From Sphingobacteriales bacterium 44-61 (GTDB taxonomy: Bacteria; Bacteroidota; Bacteroidia; Chitinophagales; Chitinophagaceae), in contig MKTW01000011.1 of assembly GCA_001898405.1 (NCBI GenBank), positions 130,801 through 194,800 on the forward strand: DNA of 64,000 nt, written 5' to 3'. The translations under genes and the position numbers were made by a program. This document shows, piece by piece, positions 34,686-44,133 of the stretch. The notes below the pieces were generated by a model. The model was not told the DNA's origin, did no database searches, and saw only the letters and a list, made by a program, of their open reading frames with translations. How positions within the stretch are numbered: the first letter of the stretch is position 1; each line of letters opens with the position of its first letter.

Positions 34686-35939
34686 TTACTTGCTTCTGAT
34701 CGCCACTACAGGATCCATTCTTGCAGCCTGTGAGGCAGGAATAAAGCCGGCAAGAATTCCAACAATGACACAAATGGCAATAGCCATCAACATATTATTA
34801 GTGGAAATGAATACAGGGAAATTCAACAAACCGGATAACACCTGTGTCAATATAAATACCAGTGTCAACCCGATCAACCCGCCAATGATACACAGGAATG
34901 CTGACTCAAGCAGGAATTCAGTCAGAATGATATGGCTCTTTGCGCCGATCGCTTTTTTCAAACCGATCTGGCTTGTTCTTTCGCGGACGGATACAAACAT
35001 GATATTGGCCACACCAAACATTCCAACGATCAATGAAAGGGCAGCGATGGCCCATCCGCCGATATTGAGACTTACAAAAGCGGAACTGATAGACTCGGTG
35101 AGATCATTGATATCATTAAGCGCAAAATCATCTTCTTTAGTGGGACTTAATTTATGCAGGGCCCGCATGGTGCCGGCCAGTTCATCCTTAAGCACTTTAC
35201 TGCTGAGATTATCTTTTCCCTGTACCATGATCACCGGATCAGCCCGGTCTTCACGGATAATAGTGCGCGCAAACCTGTAAGGGAGGATAACGCTTTGATC
35301 AAAATCCCAGCCACCGATCATTTGTTTGCCTTGTTTTTTGACAATGCCGATGATCAGCACTTTTTTCCCCCGTATGGTAACTTCTTTATCGAGTGCCTGT
35401 TCAGGAGAGCCGAACAGCATTTCAGCCACTGTATTTCCGATCACCACTACATTGGCCCCCCGGTCAAATTCAGACGGGGAAATATAACGGCCTACCGGCA
35501 CCTGCAGGGCCTGGATATTCTCAAAATCTTCGGAAGTGCCATAGAGGTTGACATTGGAGAGGGAACTGCCTTTGTAATCCACATTGTCCTGCGTGGCTAT
35601 CCTGTACACGGTGTATTTGGCACTGGGTGTTCTTTCCTGGATCTGTTTTACTTCTTCGAACTTGGGATAGGGTCGGTTCACATAACGCCACCAGGGATAA
35701 TCATCGTCGTCAGTAGTATATTCCCATTTATCAATGTAAATGGTATTATTGCCCAGGGAATTCACTTCGTTCTTAATGTTGTGCTCCAGGCTGTTTACCG
35801 TGGCCAGCACACCAATGATGCAGAAGATGCCGATCGTGATGCCGAACAGCGACAGGAACGTGCGGAGCTTGTTTTTCCAGAGCTCCTGCACAGCCATTTT
35901 AAAACTGCTGATAATCACTTCTATTGTCCGGCGGATCAT
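34686..35939 (-). CDS. ABC transporter permease (MacB/FtsX type)
   Basis: 417 residues from MIRRTIEVIISSFKMAVQELW at 35939; 19 further residues in the open frame look non-coding. One N-terminal helix (FLSLFGITIGIFCIIGVLATV) is followed by a periplasmic MacB-like domain (about residues 45-280) and three C-terminal helices containing RERTSQIGLKKAIGAKSHIILTEFLLE, the FtsX signature. Such permeases couple ATP hydrolysis to lipoprotein or peptide export or stress responses. No ATPase gene is adjacent. A TACATTTG element 5 bases before the ATG on the minus strand would make the message almost leaderless if used. Confidence 0.88.
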   Translation of the reverse strand: MIRRTIEVIISSFKMAVQELWKNKLRTFLSLFGITIGIFCIIGVLATVNSLEHNIKNEVNSLGNNTIYIDKWEYTTDDDDYPWWRYVNRPYPKFEEVKQIQERTPSAKYTVYRIATQDNVDYKGSSLSNVNLYGTSEDFENIQALQVPVGRYISPSEFDRGANVVVIGNTVAEMLFGSPEQALDKEVTIRGKKVLIIGIVKKQGKQMIGGWDFDQSVILPYRFARTIIREDRADPVIMVQGKDNLSSKVLKDELAGTMRALHKLSPTKEDDFALNDINDLTESISSAFVSLNIGGWAIAALSLIVGMFGVANIMFVSVRERTSQIGLKKAIGAKSHIILTEFLLESAFLCIIGGLIGLTLVFILTQVLSGLLNFPVFISTNNMLMAIAICVIVGILAGFIPASQAARMDPVVAIRSK

Positions 35940-36020
35940 GTAACAAATGTACTGCTTGGCGTGCTTGGCGGGAAAATTTAATTTTAAGGGAAACATAAAA
36001 ATTTGCTTTATTTCCCGCCT

Positions 36021-36028
36021 TACCTTTG
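36021..36028 (+). promoter_or_regulatory. Putative -7 promoter element of prfC
   Basis: TACCTTTG fits TAnnTTTG. A TTTG at 36002-36005 is 15 bases upstream, a shorter spacing than usual. Use of this element would place most of the structured segment at 36029-36117 in the prfC leader. Confidence 0.35.
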
Positions 36029-36117
36029 CGGCTTTCCAAAGCCGGGCAATAATTGCCCGGAATGAGGACGGCCCGGTTTAAAAGTTTAAGTGCTTAAGGT
36101 CTAAAACCGGGACCTCA
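36029..36117 (+). promoter_or_regulatory. Highly structured leader upstream of prfC
   Basis: Three strong inverted repeats in 89 bases. The first is CGGCTT/AAGCCG with loop TCCA (36029-36044). The second is CCGGGCA, loop ATAAT, TGCCCGG (36042-36060), which overlaps the first by three bases so the two compete. The third is TGAGG/CCTCA (36063-36117) enclosing CCCGGTTT/AAACCGGG and an inner TTAA/TTAA hairpin. No T run follows, so these are not simple terminators. The 3' arm of the third could also pair with the GCCCGG of the second. This looks like a cis-acting RNA controlling prfC, unrecognised by me. Confidence 0.45.
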
Positions 36118-36156
36118 GAAAAGAGTCAAAACCTGGAAAGGACATAACCTGTTGAC

Positions 36157-37755
36157 ATGAAGTATCATAACGAAATACAGCGCCGGCGCACTTTTGCCAT
36201 TATCAGCCACCCTGATGCGGGAAAAACCACCCTTACGGAGAAATTCCTGCTTTTTGGCGGAGCGATCCAGGTGGCGGGAGCAGTTAAAAGCAATAAGATC
36301 AAAAAGCACGCAACCAGCGATTTTATGGAGATCGAGCGGCAGCGGGGTATCTCCGTGGCCACTTCCGTGATGAGCTTTGAGTATAATAACATTTTGATCA
36401 ACCTGCTGGACACCCCTGGTCACAAGGACTTTGCCGAAGATACTTTTCGCACGCTTACGGCAGTGGACAGTGTGATCCTGGTGATAGACAGCGTGAACGG
36501 GGTGGAAGAGCAGACCCGCCGGCTGATGGAAGTATGCCGCATGCGCGATACACCCGTAATCGTGTTCATCAACAAAATGGACCGTGATGGAAAGAACCGG
36601 TTTGACCTGCTGGAAGAGATCGAAAAGGAATTGAAGATCTCCCTTCACCCCATGTCATGGCCGATCAACAGCGGTAAAGAATTCAAAGGAGTATACAACC
36701 TGCACGATAAAAACCTCCTGCTCTTTATGGCCAACACCAAAGCCAGTGAAGAGGACAGCCTTTCCATCTCTGATCTGAATGATCCTGTACTGGACCAGAA
36801 ACTGGGAGAAGCAGATGCTGCCCAGCTCCGGGAAGATGCAGAACTGGTGGAGGGCGTACATGGCCAATTGAATGTGGATGAATACCTGGCCGGCAAGATC
36901 GCCCCGGTATTCTTCGGAAGCGCCATCAACAATTTCGGGGTAAAGGAAATGCTGGACACCTTTATTGATATTGCTCCCAGGCCCCAAAGTCGGGAAACCA
37001 CTACCCGTCTGGTGGATGTGGAAGAAGAAAAGCTGAGCGGTTTTGTATTTAAGATACATGCCAACCTCGATCCTAAACACCGTGACCGGATCGCTTTCTT
37101 CCGTGTTTGCTCCGGCAGGTTTGAACGCAACAAATACTTCCATCACGTAAGGCTGGATAAAGATGTCCGCTTCAGCAACCCTTACAGTTTTATGGCGCGT
37201 GATAAAAGTATTATTGAAGATGCTTATGCAGGAGATGTGGTGGGTTTATTTGATACCGGCAACTTCAAGATCGGCGATACACTTACTGAAGGCGAGGATT
37301 TTTATTTTACCGGGATACCATCTTTTTCACCGGAGATCTTCAAGGAAGTGGTAAATAAGGACCCAATGAAGACAAAGCAACTGGAGAAAGGGCTGATGCA
37401 ATTGACGGATGAAGGTGTGGCGCAGTTGTTTACTCAATTCGGAGGAAATAAAAAGATCATCGGTTGCGTAGGCGAACTGCAGTTTGAAGTGATCCAGTAC
37501 CGGCTATTGCATGAGTATGGCGCTTCTGTTGTATTCAATTCACTTCCATTCTATAAAGCCTGCTGGCTTACCAGCAATGATCCCAAGAAGCTGCTGGAGT
37601 TCTCGCGTTTCAAACAGGCCAATATTGCGGAAGACAAAGACGGGCATATGGTGTACCTGGCGCAAAGCGAATGGTTCCTGAACACAGAACGCAGCAATAA
37701 CCCGGACATTCAATTTCATTTTACATCGGAGATACATAAAGAAGCAGCACAATGA
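36157..37755 (+). CDS. prfC: Peptide chain release factor 3
   Basis: 532 residues (E. coli RF3 has 529). GTPase motifs are complete: P-loop [13 protein letters not shown], switch [17 protein letters not shown] and NKMD. The N-terminal block [22 protein letters not shown] and [16 protein letters not shown] are RF3-specific rather than EF-G-like. RF3 recycles RF1/RF2 from terminating ribosomes using GTP. It is preceded by a long structured leader and overlaps the following acetyltransferase gene by four bases (ATGA). Confidence 0.97.
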   Translation: MKYHNEIQRRRTFAIISHPDAGKTTLTEKFLLFGGAIQVAGAVKSNKIKKHATSDFMEIERQRGISVATSVMSFEYNNILINLLDTPGHKDFAEDTFRTLTAVDSVILVIDSVNGVEEQTRRLMEVCRMRDTPVIVFINKMDRDGKNRFDLLEEIEKELKISLHPMSWPINSGKEFKGVYNLHDKNLLLFMANTKASEEDSLSISDLNDPVLDQKLGEADAAQLREDAELVEGVHGQLNVDEYLAGKIAPVFFGSAINNFGVKEMLDTFIDIAPRPQSRETTTRLVDVEEEKLSGFVFKIHANLDPKHRDRIAFFRVCSGRFERNKYFHHVRLDKDVRFSNPYSFMARDKSIIEDAYAGDVVGLFDTGNFKIGDTLTEGEDFYFTGIPSFSPEIFKEVVNKDPMKTKQLEKGLMQLTDEGVAQLFTQFGGNKKIIGCVGELQFEVIQYRLLHEYGASVVFNSLPFYKACWLTSNDPKKLLEFSRFKQANIAEDKDGHMVYLAQSEWFLNTERSNNPDIQFHFTSEIHKEAAQ

Positions 37756-38267
37756 TCTTCGAATCAGAACGATTGTATACCCGTTATTTCACTATGAGCG
37801 ACCTGGATATTTTTTTCCGGTTGAATGGTGATGAAGAGATCGTTCGCTATATCCGGGCGCCTAAAACTTATGAGGAATGCCGTAGTTTTCTGACACAGAT
37901 CATTGAATGGTACACTGGCCCGGCGATCAACTGGCGGATCGCGCTTTTGTCGAAAGAGAATAACCAGGTTATAGGTTCATTTGCCATTATTCCCATAGGA
38001 AATACGGCCGATATGCAGCTGGGCTATTCTTTGGTGAAAGAGCACTGGGGTAAAGGATATGCCACCGAGATCACAGAAGCCGGGTTGCGGTATGCTTTTG
38101 AAAAACTGGGATATCCATCCATCGCTGCCATTACAGAATCAGCCAATTCGGCTTCACAGAAAGTGTTGCTGAAATGCGGTTTCTGCCTGGAAGCCGAATA
38201 TGAAGAAGACGGAAGAAAACTGCTTCGTTTTCGCAGGCGTCAGAATGATGCCGTCACACCGGTATAA
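37752..38267 (+). CDS. GNAT acetyltransferase (RimJ/RimL-like)
   Basis: 171 residues. [20 protein letters not shown] at the start and the acetyl-CoA region [31 protein letters not shown] are typical of the ribosomal-protein N-acetyltransferase-like GNAT group. The substrate is unknown; it could be a protein N terminus or a small molecule. ATG overlaps the prfC stop (ATGA), implying translational coupling. The 3' end overlaps purB on the other strand by 28 bases. Confidence 0.88.
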   Translation: MIFESERLYTRYFTMSDLDIFFRLNGDEEIVRYIRAPKTYEECRSFLTQIIEWYTGPAINWRIALLSKENNQVIGSFAIIPIGNTADMQLGYSLVKEHWGKGYATEITEAGLRYAFEKLGYPSIAAITESANSASQKVLLKCGFCLEAEYEEDGRKLLRFRRRQNDAVTPV

Positions 38268-39583
38268 TTATGCGGGCTGATCTTCTTAAGCTCCTTTTTC
38301 AATTCATTACTGATCTTTAGTCCATCAATAAACTGGTGGATCGCATTTTTATCAATAGCCTGTTTTCCGCGCGTAAGCTCTTTTAATGCCTCATAAGGCT
38401 GAGGATAATTTTCCCTCCGCAACACGGTTTGTATAGCTTCTGCCACAACCGCCCAGTTGGCATCAAGCGATGCCTGGATCTTATCAGGATTGATGATCAG
38501 TTTGCCCAAACCTTTTTCAATGGATTTAAGCGCGATGATCGTATGTGCAAAAGGGACGCCTACATTGCGCAATACGGTTGAATCGGTAAGGTCCCGCTGC
38601 AGGCGCGATATAGGCAGTTTGGAAGAAAGATGTTCAAATATGGCATTAGCCAGCCCCAGGTTGCCTTCTGCATTTTCAAAATCGATGGGATTTACCTTAT
38701 GCGGCATGGCAGATGATCCTACTTCCCCTTTTTTTGTTTTCTGCTTAAAATACTCCATGGAGATATAGGACCAGATATCGCGGCAGAAATCGATCAGGAT
38801 GTTGTTGATCCTTTTCATGCAATCGAAGTGGGCGGCAAGATTATCGTAGTGTTCTATCTGTGTGGTGAATTGCTGGCGGCTCAATCCCAGGTGCTCTAAA
38901 AACTCATTTCCGAATTTTACCCAATCTGTTTTCGGATAAGCAATATGATGGGCATTGAAATTACCGGTGGCGCCTCCGAATTTTCCCATGAAAGGAATGC
39001 CGATGAATTGCTCCACCTGGTTTTGGATCCTTTCTGTGAATACCATGATCTCTTTGCCCAGGCGGGTCGGGCTTGCCGGCTGGCCATGCGTATGCGCCAG
39101 CATGGGAATATCCTTCCATTCTTTTGCCAGCAACTTCAACTGTGTGTTGAGATTAAGGATGGATGGGAGATATTCATATTCGATGCTGTGTTTCCATGAA
39201 AGGGGAACAGCCGTATTGTTGATGTCTTGCGAAGTAAGGCCGAAATGGATCCATTCCTTGGCCTGTTTGCCCCCGCTTTTTTCCAGTTCATTTTTCAGAA
39301 AATATTCCACCGCTTTTACATCATGGTTGGTGGTATATTCGATTTGCTTGATCTCCTGTGCGTCTTCAGGGCCGAAATCGCTGGCCAGTTTCTGAAGGTG
39401 TTTGATGCTTTTATTCGAAAGTTTGACAAACTTCTTTTTTTCCAGGAACAGCAGGTATTCGACCTCAATAATGACCCTGTATTTCATCAGGGCGTACTCG
39501 GAAAAATAATCGTCCAAATGCTGCACCTGCTTGCGGTAGCGGCCATCGATAGCGGAAATAGCGGTAAGGGGAGACAGTTCCAT
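38240..39583 (-). CDS. purB: Adenylosuccinate lyase
   Basis: 447 residues from MELSPLTAISAIDGRYRKQV at 39583; the frame is open for another 146 codons upstream but that part overlaps mqnA and is not family-like. The catalytic signature loop reads GSSAMPHKVNPIDFENAEGN (about residues 285-305), and THGQPASPTRLGKE and EHYDNLAAHFD carry the catalytic histidines. It performs two purine-synthesis steps, releasing fumarate from SAICAR and adenylosuccinate. Divergent from mqnA with a 78-base gap; convergent with the GNAT gene. Confidence 0.96.
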   Translation of the reverse strand: MELSPLTAISAIDGRYRKQVQHLDDYFSEYALMKYRVIIEVEYLLFLEKKKFVKLSNKSIKHLQKLASDFGPEDAQEIKQIEYTTNHDVKAVEYFLKNELEKSGGKQAKEWIHFGLTSQDINNTAVPLSWKHSIEYEYLPSILNLNTQLKLLAKEWKDIPMLAHTHGQPASPTRLGKEIMVFTERIQNQVEQFIGIPFMGKFGGATGNFNAHHIAYPKTDWVKFGNEFLEHLGLSRQQFTTQIEHYDNLAAHFDCMKRINNILIDFCRDIWSYISMEYFKQKTKKGEVGSSAMPHKVNPIDFENAEGNLGLANAIFEHLSSKLPISRLQRDLTDSTVLRNVGVPFAHTIIALKSIEKGLGKLIINPDKIQASLDANWAVVAEAIQTVLRRENYPQPYEALKELTRGKQAIDKNAIHQFIDGLKISNELKKELKKISPHNYTGVTASF

Positions 39584-39610
39584 GTTTGCAGTTTGCGGTT
39601 TATAGCCGCC

Positions 39611-39645
39611 TTTGAGCGATCTATAAAACCAGGGATTTATATTTG
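39611..39645 (+). promoter_or_regulatory. Putative promoter of mqnA
   Basis: TTTG at 39611 and TATATTTG at 39638-39645, 23 bases apart, match the Bacteroidota -33/-7 pattern with slightly long spacing. The -7 element ends 16 bases before the mqnA TTG start. Confidence 0.4.
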
Positions 39646-39661
39646 CGCAAAAATAACAGAA

Positions 39662-40402
39662 TTGGAGAAGATTAGAGTTGGGATTGTTAATTACCGCAAC
39701 ACCAAACCATTGATCTATGGTTTGGAAAGAGAACCGGTAAAGAGCAGAATAGAACTGATAGGAGCGTATCCGTCCAAACTGGCGCAGATGCTGCTGGAAG
39801 GAGAGGTAGATGTAGGCCTGATTCCCGTGGCGGCCATACCGCAATTGAAAGAACATTATATCGTGGGCAACTACTGTATCGGGGCGGAAGGAGAGATCGC
39901 GTCCGTCTGTCTTTTCAGTGAAGTGCCGCTCGACCGGATCGAGAAAGTGTACCTCGATTACCAGAGCCGCTCTTCCGTGGCCCTGTTGAAATGGCTGATG
40001 AAAGAATCCTGGGGCATCCATCCGGAAATATTGCAGGCAGAAGATGAAAGCTACCGCGACAGGATAAAAGGCACTACTGCCGGGTTGGTCATAGGCGACC
40101 GGGCATTGGAGCAGCGCAAAATATCAACGTTCATTTATGACCTGGGCAGTGAATGGCGGGGAATTACAGGATTGCCTTTTGTTTTTGCAGCCTGGGTGAG
40201 CACAAAGCCATTACCGGAAGAGTTTATCCGGGAATTTGATAAAGCCAACGCATTAGGATTAAATTGCATAGATGAGATTGTCGCATCTAATCCATATGAT
40301 ATATATGATTTGAAGAAATATTATACGCTTCATTTGAGTTATGAGTTGACAGAAGCAAAAAGGAAGGGTATGGAGCGGTTTCTAAGCATAATATCATCCT
40401 GA
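39662..40402 (+). CDS. mqnA: Chorismate dehydratase (futalosine menaquinone pathway)
   Basis: 246 residues from a TTG start at 39662 (reading M-EKIRVGIVNYRNTKP); the frame is open far upstream but that part is antisense to purB, and no ATG lies near the conserved N terminus. KIRVGIVNYRNTKPLIYGL, EGEVDVGLIPVAAIPQL and SRSSVALLKWL are MqnA signatures. MqnA removes water from chorismate to give 3-enolpyruvoylbenzoate, the entry step of the futalosine route to menaquinone. Other mqn genes are not in the window. Confidence 0.9.
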   Translation: MEKIRVGIVNYRNTKPLIYGLEREPVKSRIELIGAYPSKLAQMLLEGEVDVGLIPVAAIPQLKEHYIVGNYCIGAEGEIASVCLFSEVPLDRIEKVYLDYQSRSSVALLKWLMKESWGIHPEILQAEDESYRDRIKGTTAGLVIGDRALEQRKISTFIYDLGSEWRGITGLPFVFAAWVSTKPLPEEFIREFDKANALGLNCIDEIVASNPYDIYDLKKYYTLHLSYELTEAKRKGMERFLSIISS

Positions 40403-40484
40403 CCCCCTTCATTTTCCAGTCTTTTTTCTCTATCTTACCGCCACACCAAAACTACTTTTTCAACATAGTCCACCGCCACCGCCT

Positions 40485-43400
40485 ATGTCAGTTCTTCACC
40501 GCACCCTTGTTTGTGTTTTTAGCTTTGTAATATTTTATTCAACGGCCTATTCACAAACCTGTAATAACTGGTTGTATACGCCAAGCCAGCCTTCTTATGT
40601 CAGCATCGGAGACCTGGATGTACCCGGCAATAAAATTACCGTAGAGGCCTTATGTAACACCACTATTAATAATAATGGATTCGGAGATCTTGTTTCTAAA
40701 CATAAAGGCACAAACGACTGCAATTATTTGCTGCGGGTATACAGGGCAGAGATAACTACTACGGATGGTTTCTTCACTGCATCCACAAACTGTCCTGCTT
40801 TCCCCAATAAAATATATCATGCCGCCATGGTGTATGATGGCGCTTCCCTTAAATTTTACCGGAATGGTTTCCTGATGCAGGAAGTACCGGCTTCCGGCGA
40901 TCTTATTCAAAATGACTGGAAGACCTGGATAGGCTATTTTGAACCACAAACATTGAATGAGAACTTTACGGGTTATATCAATGAAGTACGTATCTGGAAT
41001 GAAGCAAGAACGCAATCCCAGATACGAGCCTATATGAATACTCCTTTGCCCAACCCAACCACGCAAACCGGCTTGTTGGCATATTACACTTTTGATAACT
41101 TATTGAACAAGCAGGGAAATCCAACATGGAATGGTACACTGGGCGGATCTGCACAAATAAACCAGACCAGCAGTGCCTGCATATTTGTTGCTGATTCCTG
41201 TCCTACCACAAGACCCGTGACCGCGGGTTTTCTTGCTCCTGATACTGTTTGTGTCAATGAACCGGTCAATATTACCGATATGGCTTCCAACGCCACCAAT
41301 TATTTCTGGAATTTTTGTGCAGGAAATTCTTACTCTACTCCAACAGGTGTTAATCTTGGCAATATCGGGAACGCATTAGTTTCTCCTGTTTTCTCTGATA
41401 TTGTATCAGACAATGGCAACTATTACCTGTTTGTATCCAATCACCTGCCTGGCGGGCTTGTGCGGCTTGATTTTGGCAACTCACTGTTGAATACACCTAC
41501 TGCAGTCCCGCTTGGTACTGCGGGCGGGGTTGTCGTCAATACTATTGAAGGACTGCAGGTCGTAAAGAATGAAGGTAAATGGTATGTAATCATGGTAGGA
41601 GGCCATGCCTTAGCAGGTGTAACTCCCCGGATCATAAAAGTGGAGCTTGGCGCCAATATTACCAATACTAACCCGGTTGGAACAAACTGGGGTAATGTGG
41701 GAAACCTGGCATTTCCTGTGGACCTTCATATGTTCCAGGAAGGCAACCGTTGGTACGGACTGACACTTAACGCGGATAATAGTACCTTAACAAGGTTTGA
41801 TTTTTCTGCCAGTTTTGATAATGTTCCTGTTGGTCAGAACCTGGGAAATCCCGGAGGAAATTTTACTGTCCCTACGGGCATATTTGCCATCAATGATAAC
41901 AATAACTGGTATGCATTCGTTGTGAATGATGAGCAGACCCCTGATCTTATCCGGCTTGATTTTGGCAATTCATTGTTGAATACACCTGTATCGGTCAATC
42001 TTGGCAACCCAAGTAATGCGCTGAATAGGACCCGGGATATATGTTTCCTGAAAGAATGCGGAAACATTACTGCATTTGCTGTAAACGGAGAAACATATAA
42101 CCAGCTTGTCAGGTTGGATTTTGGTAGCGATCTGCTTTCAACTCCTACCGGCACTAACCTGGGAAATGTCGGCAACCTGAATTTCCCTCATTCACTTTCA
42201 AAGATATTCAGGGTTGGGAGTGATCTCTATACATTTATTACAAATGTGTACAACAATAGCCTTACCAGGATCCGTTTTAGTGGATGCACCAATTCCAGTA
42301 TTCCGAATTCATCTTTGTCACAACCTCCACCGGTTGTATATAATACTCCCGGAATATACACGATAACACAGACGCTTGATATAGGTCTTCCTACTCAAAC
42401 CAGCATCTGCCGGCAAGTAGTAGTATTGGATAATCTTCCCCATCTTCCCATTAAGAACCTTAGCGTATGTGCGGGTGATAGTATTAAAGTTGGCTCATCC
42501 AGTAATATAGGAACTTATTTGTGGAGCAATGGAGCTAGTGCAGACTCCATCTTTATCAGTACTCCAGGCTATCATTGGGTAGAAACAAAGCGTTCGGGTT
42601 GCGCTAACCGCGATAGCTTTTTTGTGACGATTACTTCAAATCCGATCGTAGAATTGGGAAATGATACAATTATCTGCACTTCTTCAAATTTCCTGTTGGA
42701 TGCAGGTAACCCGGGTGCTGCATATTCGTGGAATACCGGAGAAACATCCCAAACCCTTACGGTTTCTGGCGTGGGAGAATATTCAGTTACGGTAACGTCT
42801 AATGGCTGTAGTAAAGCTGATACAATAAATATAGCCGTAAGGAACCTTATTATAACCACTAATGCAGATACGGTTATTTGTGCCGGCCGACCTGTTCAGT
42901 TACAGGCTTCGGGCGCTCAGGACTATTCCTGGTCACCCAATATTGCCCTTGACGATAACATGATCAGTAATCCTGTGGCCCACCCAACCAATCCCACACA
43001 GTATATTGTGACAGGAACAACAGCGGATGGATGTAGCGCAAAAGATACTGTGCAGGTAAATATTTTTGCCAAACCTCTTATCAGTATTCAAGCGGATACA
43101 GTTATATGTAAAAATACTACCCTGCCTTTATGGGTAAATGGAGGTGTTTCCTACACATGGTCGCCTTCAGCCTCGCTGGATGATCCTTTCAGTGCCAACC
43201 CGGTCGTTTCGCCCATTTCATCTACTTTATATCGGGTAGTGATCATGGATGCCAATGCCTGTGAGCACCTGGATTCTGTTAGGGTTGATATTTTCCCAGA
43301 TCCTGCTTTTTCTGTCAATGGCCCATTGCAGGTATGTCAGAATGATTCTGTAGTGTTGACTGCTTCGGGTGGAGACAGTTATTGGTGGTCGCCTTCTAAC

Positions 43401-44045
43401 GGACTGGATAATCCTGCTATGGCGGAACCAAAGGTTTCACCTGCCGTTACTACTGATTATGAAGTAACCATTACGGACAATGCCTGCGGCAGTTCAGCTA
43501 CCCTGCAAACAAGGGTAACGGTTTTGCCATTGCCTGTTATCACTGTTACAAGCTCCAATGATATTGATTGTAGCTATGACCGGAGCCGCCTGGATGCCAT
43601 GGGCGCAAGGACGTATAGCTGGACGCCATCAGCCACATTAAACAATGCTTCTGTTCACAATCCTGTTGCCATGCCCAAGGTGACCACTACTTATATTGTA
43701 GCAGGAACGGACGGATCAGGTTGCACAGGCTATGATTCCATACTGGTGAAAGTGGAGAATATCAATAAGGGAGGATATCTTATGCCCAACGCATTTACAC
43801 CAAACAATGACGGGCTCAATGATTGCTATGGTATCAAATTATGGGGGATTGTTGATAATGTAGAATTCAGCATTTTTGACCGGTGGGGTGTACGTGTGTT
43901 TTATTCTAAAAATCAGGATGCCTGCTGGGATGGCACTTACAAAGGAGAGAAACAACCGTCAGGTGTATATGTGTATATGATCAAAGCCAGTACAAATTGC
44001 GAAAGCCCCCTTTTCAGGAAAGGCACTTTTGTATTGGTCCGGTGA
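40485..44045 (+). CDS. Large secreted type IX cargo: LamG + PKD with inserted six-unit propeller + Ig-like repeats + CHU_C sorting domain
   Basis: 1186 residues with a signal peptide (residues 1 to about 24). Residues about 28-215 form a LamG/concanavalin-like domain (YVSIGDLDVPGNKITVEALC...FTGYINEVRIWNEARTQSQI). A PKD domain starts near residue 245 (PDTVCVNEPVNITDMASNATNYFWNFC). It is interrupted by six units of about 53 residues (about 280-600) with the pattern TPTGVNLGN ... WYxFxxN ... LVRLDFGNSLL, and resumes with PVVYNTPGIYTITQTL. Residues about 650-1090 are Ig-like repeats (ADTVICAGRPVQLQASG, WSPNIALDDNMISNPVA, four to five copies). The C terminus (MPNAFTPNNDGLNDCYG ... FSIFDRWGVRVFYS ... 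SGVYVYMIKA) is a CHU_C type IX sorting domain. Cell-surface or secreted adhesin-like protein; no catalytic motif seen. Confidence 0.88.
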   Translation: MSVLHRTLVCVFSFVIFYSTAYSQTCNNWLYTPSQPSYVSIGDLDVPGNKITVEALCNTTINNNGFGDLVSKHKGTNDCNYLLRVYRAEITTTDGFFTASTNCPAFPNKIYHAAMVYDGASLKFYRNGFLMQEVPASGDLIQNDWKTWIGYFEPQTLNENFTGYINEVRIWNEARTQSQIRAYMNTPLPNPTTQTGLLAYYTFDNLLNKQGNPTWNGTLGGSAQINQTSSACIFVADSCPTTRPVTAGFLAPDTVCVNEPVNITDMASNATNYFWNFCAGNSYSTPTGVNLGNIGNALVSPVFSDIVSDNGNYYLFVSNHLPGGLVRLDFGNSLLNTPTAVPLGTAGGVVVNTIEGLQVVKNEGKWYVIMVGGHALAGVTPRIIKVELGANITNTNPVGTNWGNVGNLAFPVDLHMFQEGNRWYGLTLNADNSTLTRFDFSASFDNVPVGQNLGNPGGNFTVPTGIFAINDNNNWYAFVVNDEQTPDLIRLDFGNSLLNTPVSVNLGNPSNALNRTRDICFLKECGNITAFAVNGETYNQLVRLDFGSDLLSTPTGTNLGNVGNLNFPHSLSKIFRVGSDLYTFITNVYNNSLTRIRFSGCTNSSIPNSSLSQPPPVVYNTPGIYTITQTLDIGLPTQTSICRQVVVLDNLPHLPIKNLSVCAGDSIKVGSSSNIGTYLWSNGASADSIFISTPGYHWVETKRSGCANRDSFFVTITSNPIVELGNDTIICTSSNFLLDAGNPGAAYSWNTGETSQTLTVSGVGEYSVTVTSNGCSKADTINIAVRNLIITTNADTVICAGRPVQLQASGAQDYSWSPNIALDDNMISNPVAHPTNPTQYIVTGTTADGCSAKDTVQVNIFAKPLISIQADTVICKNTTLPLWVNGGVSYTWSPSASLDDPFSANPVVSPISSTLYRVVIMDANACEHLDSVRVDIFPDPAFSVNGPLQVCQNDSVVLTASGGDSYWWSPSNGLDNPAMAEPKVSPAVTTDYEVTITDNACGSSATLQTRVTVLPLPVITVTSSNDIDCSYDRSRLDAMGARTYSWTPSATLNNASVHNPVAMPKVTTTYIVAGTDGSGCTGYDSILVKVENINKGGYLMPNAFTPNNDGLNDCYGIKLWGIVDNVEFSIFDRWGVRVFYSKNQDACWDGTYKGEKQPSGVYVYMIKASTNCESPLFRKGTFVLVR

Positions 44046-44108
44046 TAAGGCCGGCTATAGGTCATTCATCGTTTGCGATCTAAAATAGGGTAGTTCGCTG
44101 CAATCTGG

Positions 44109-44116
44109 TATTTTTG
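44109..44116 (+). promoter_or_regulatory. Putative -7 promoter element of the rfbFG operon
   Basis: TATTTTTG matches TAnnTTTG, 17 bases before the rfbF ATG and in the 88-base gap after the type IX cargo gene. No clear -33 partner. Confidence 0.4.
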
Positions 44117-44133
44117 CAAAATTTTCATTGCGT

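Noticed and set aside
39584-40021. N-terminal extension of purB of about 146 codons
   Set aside because: It is antisense to mqnA and unlike the family; the start at 39583 gives the normal length.
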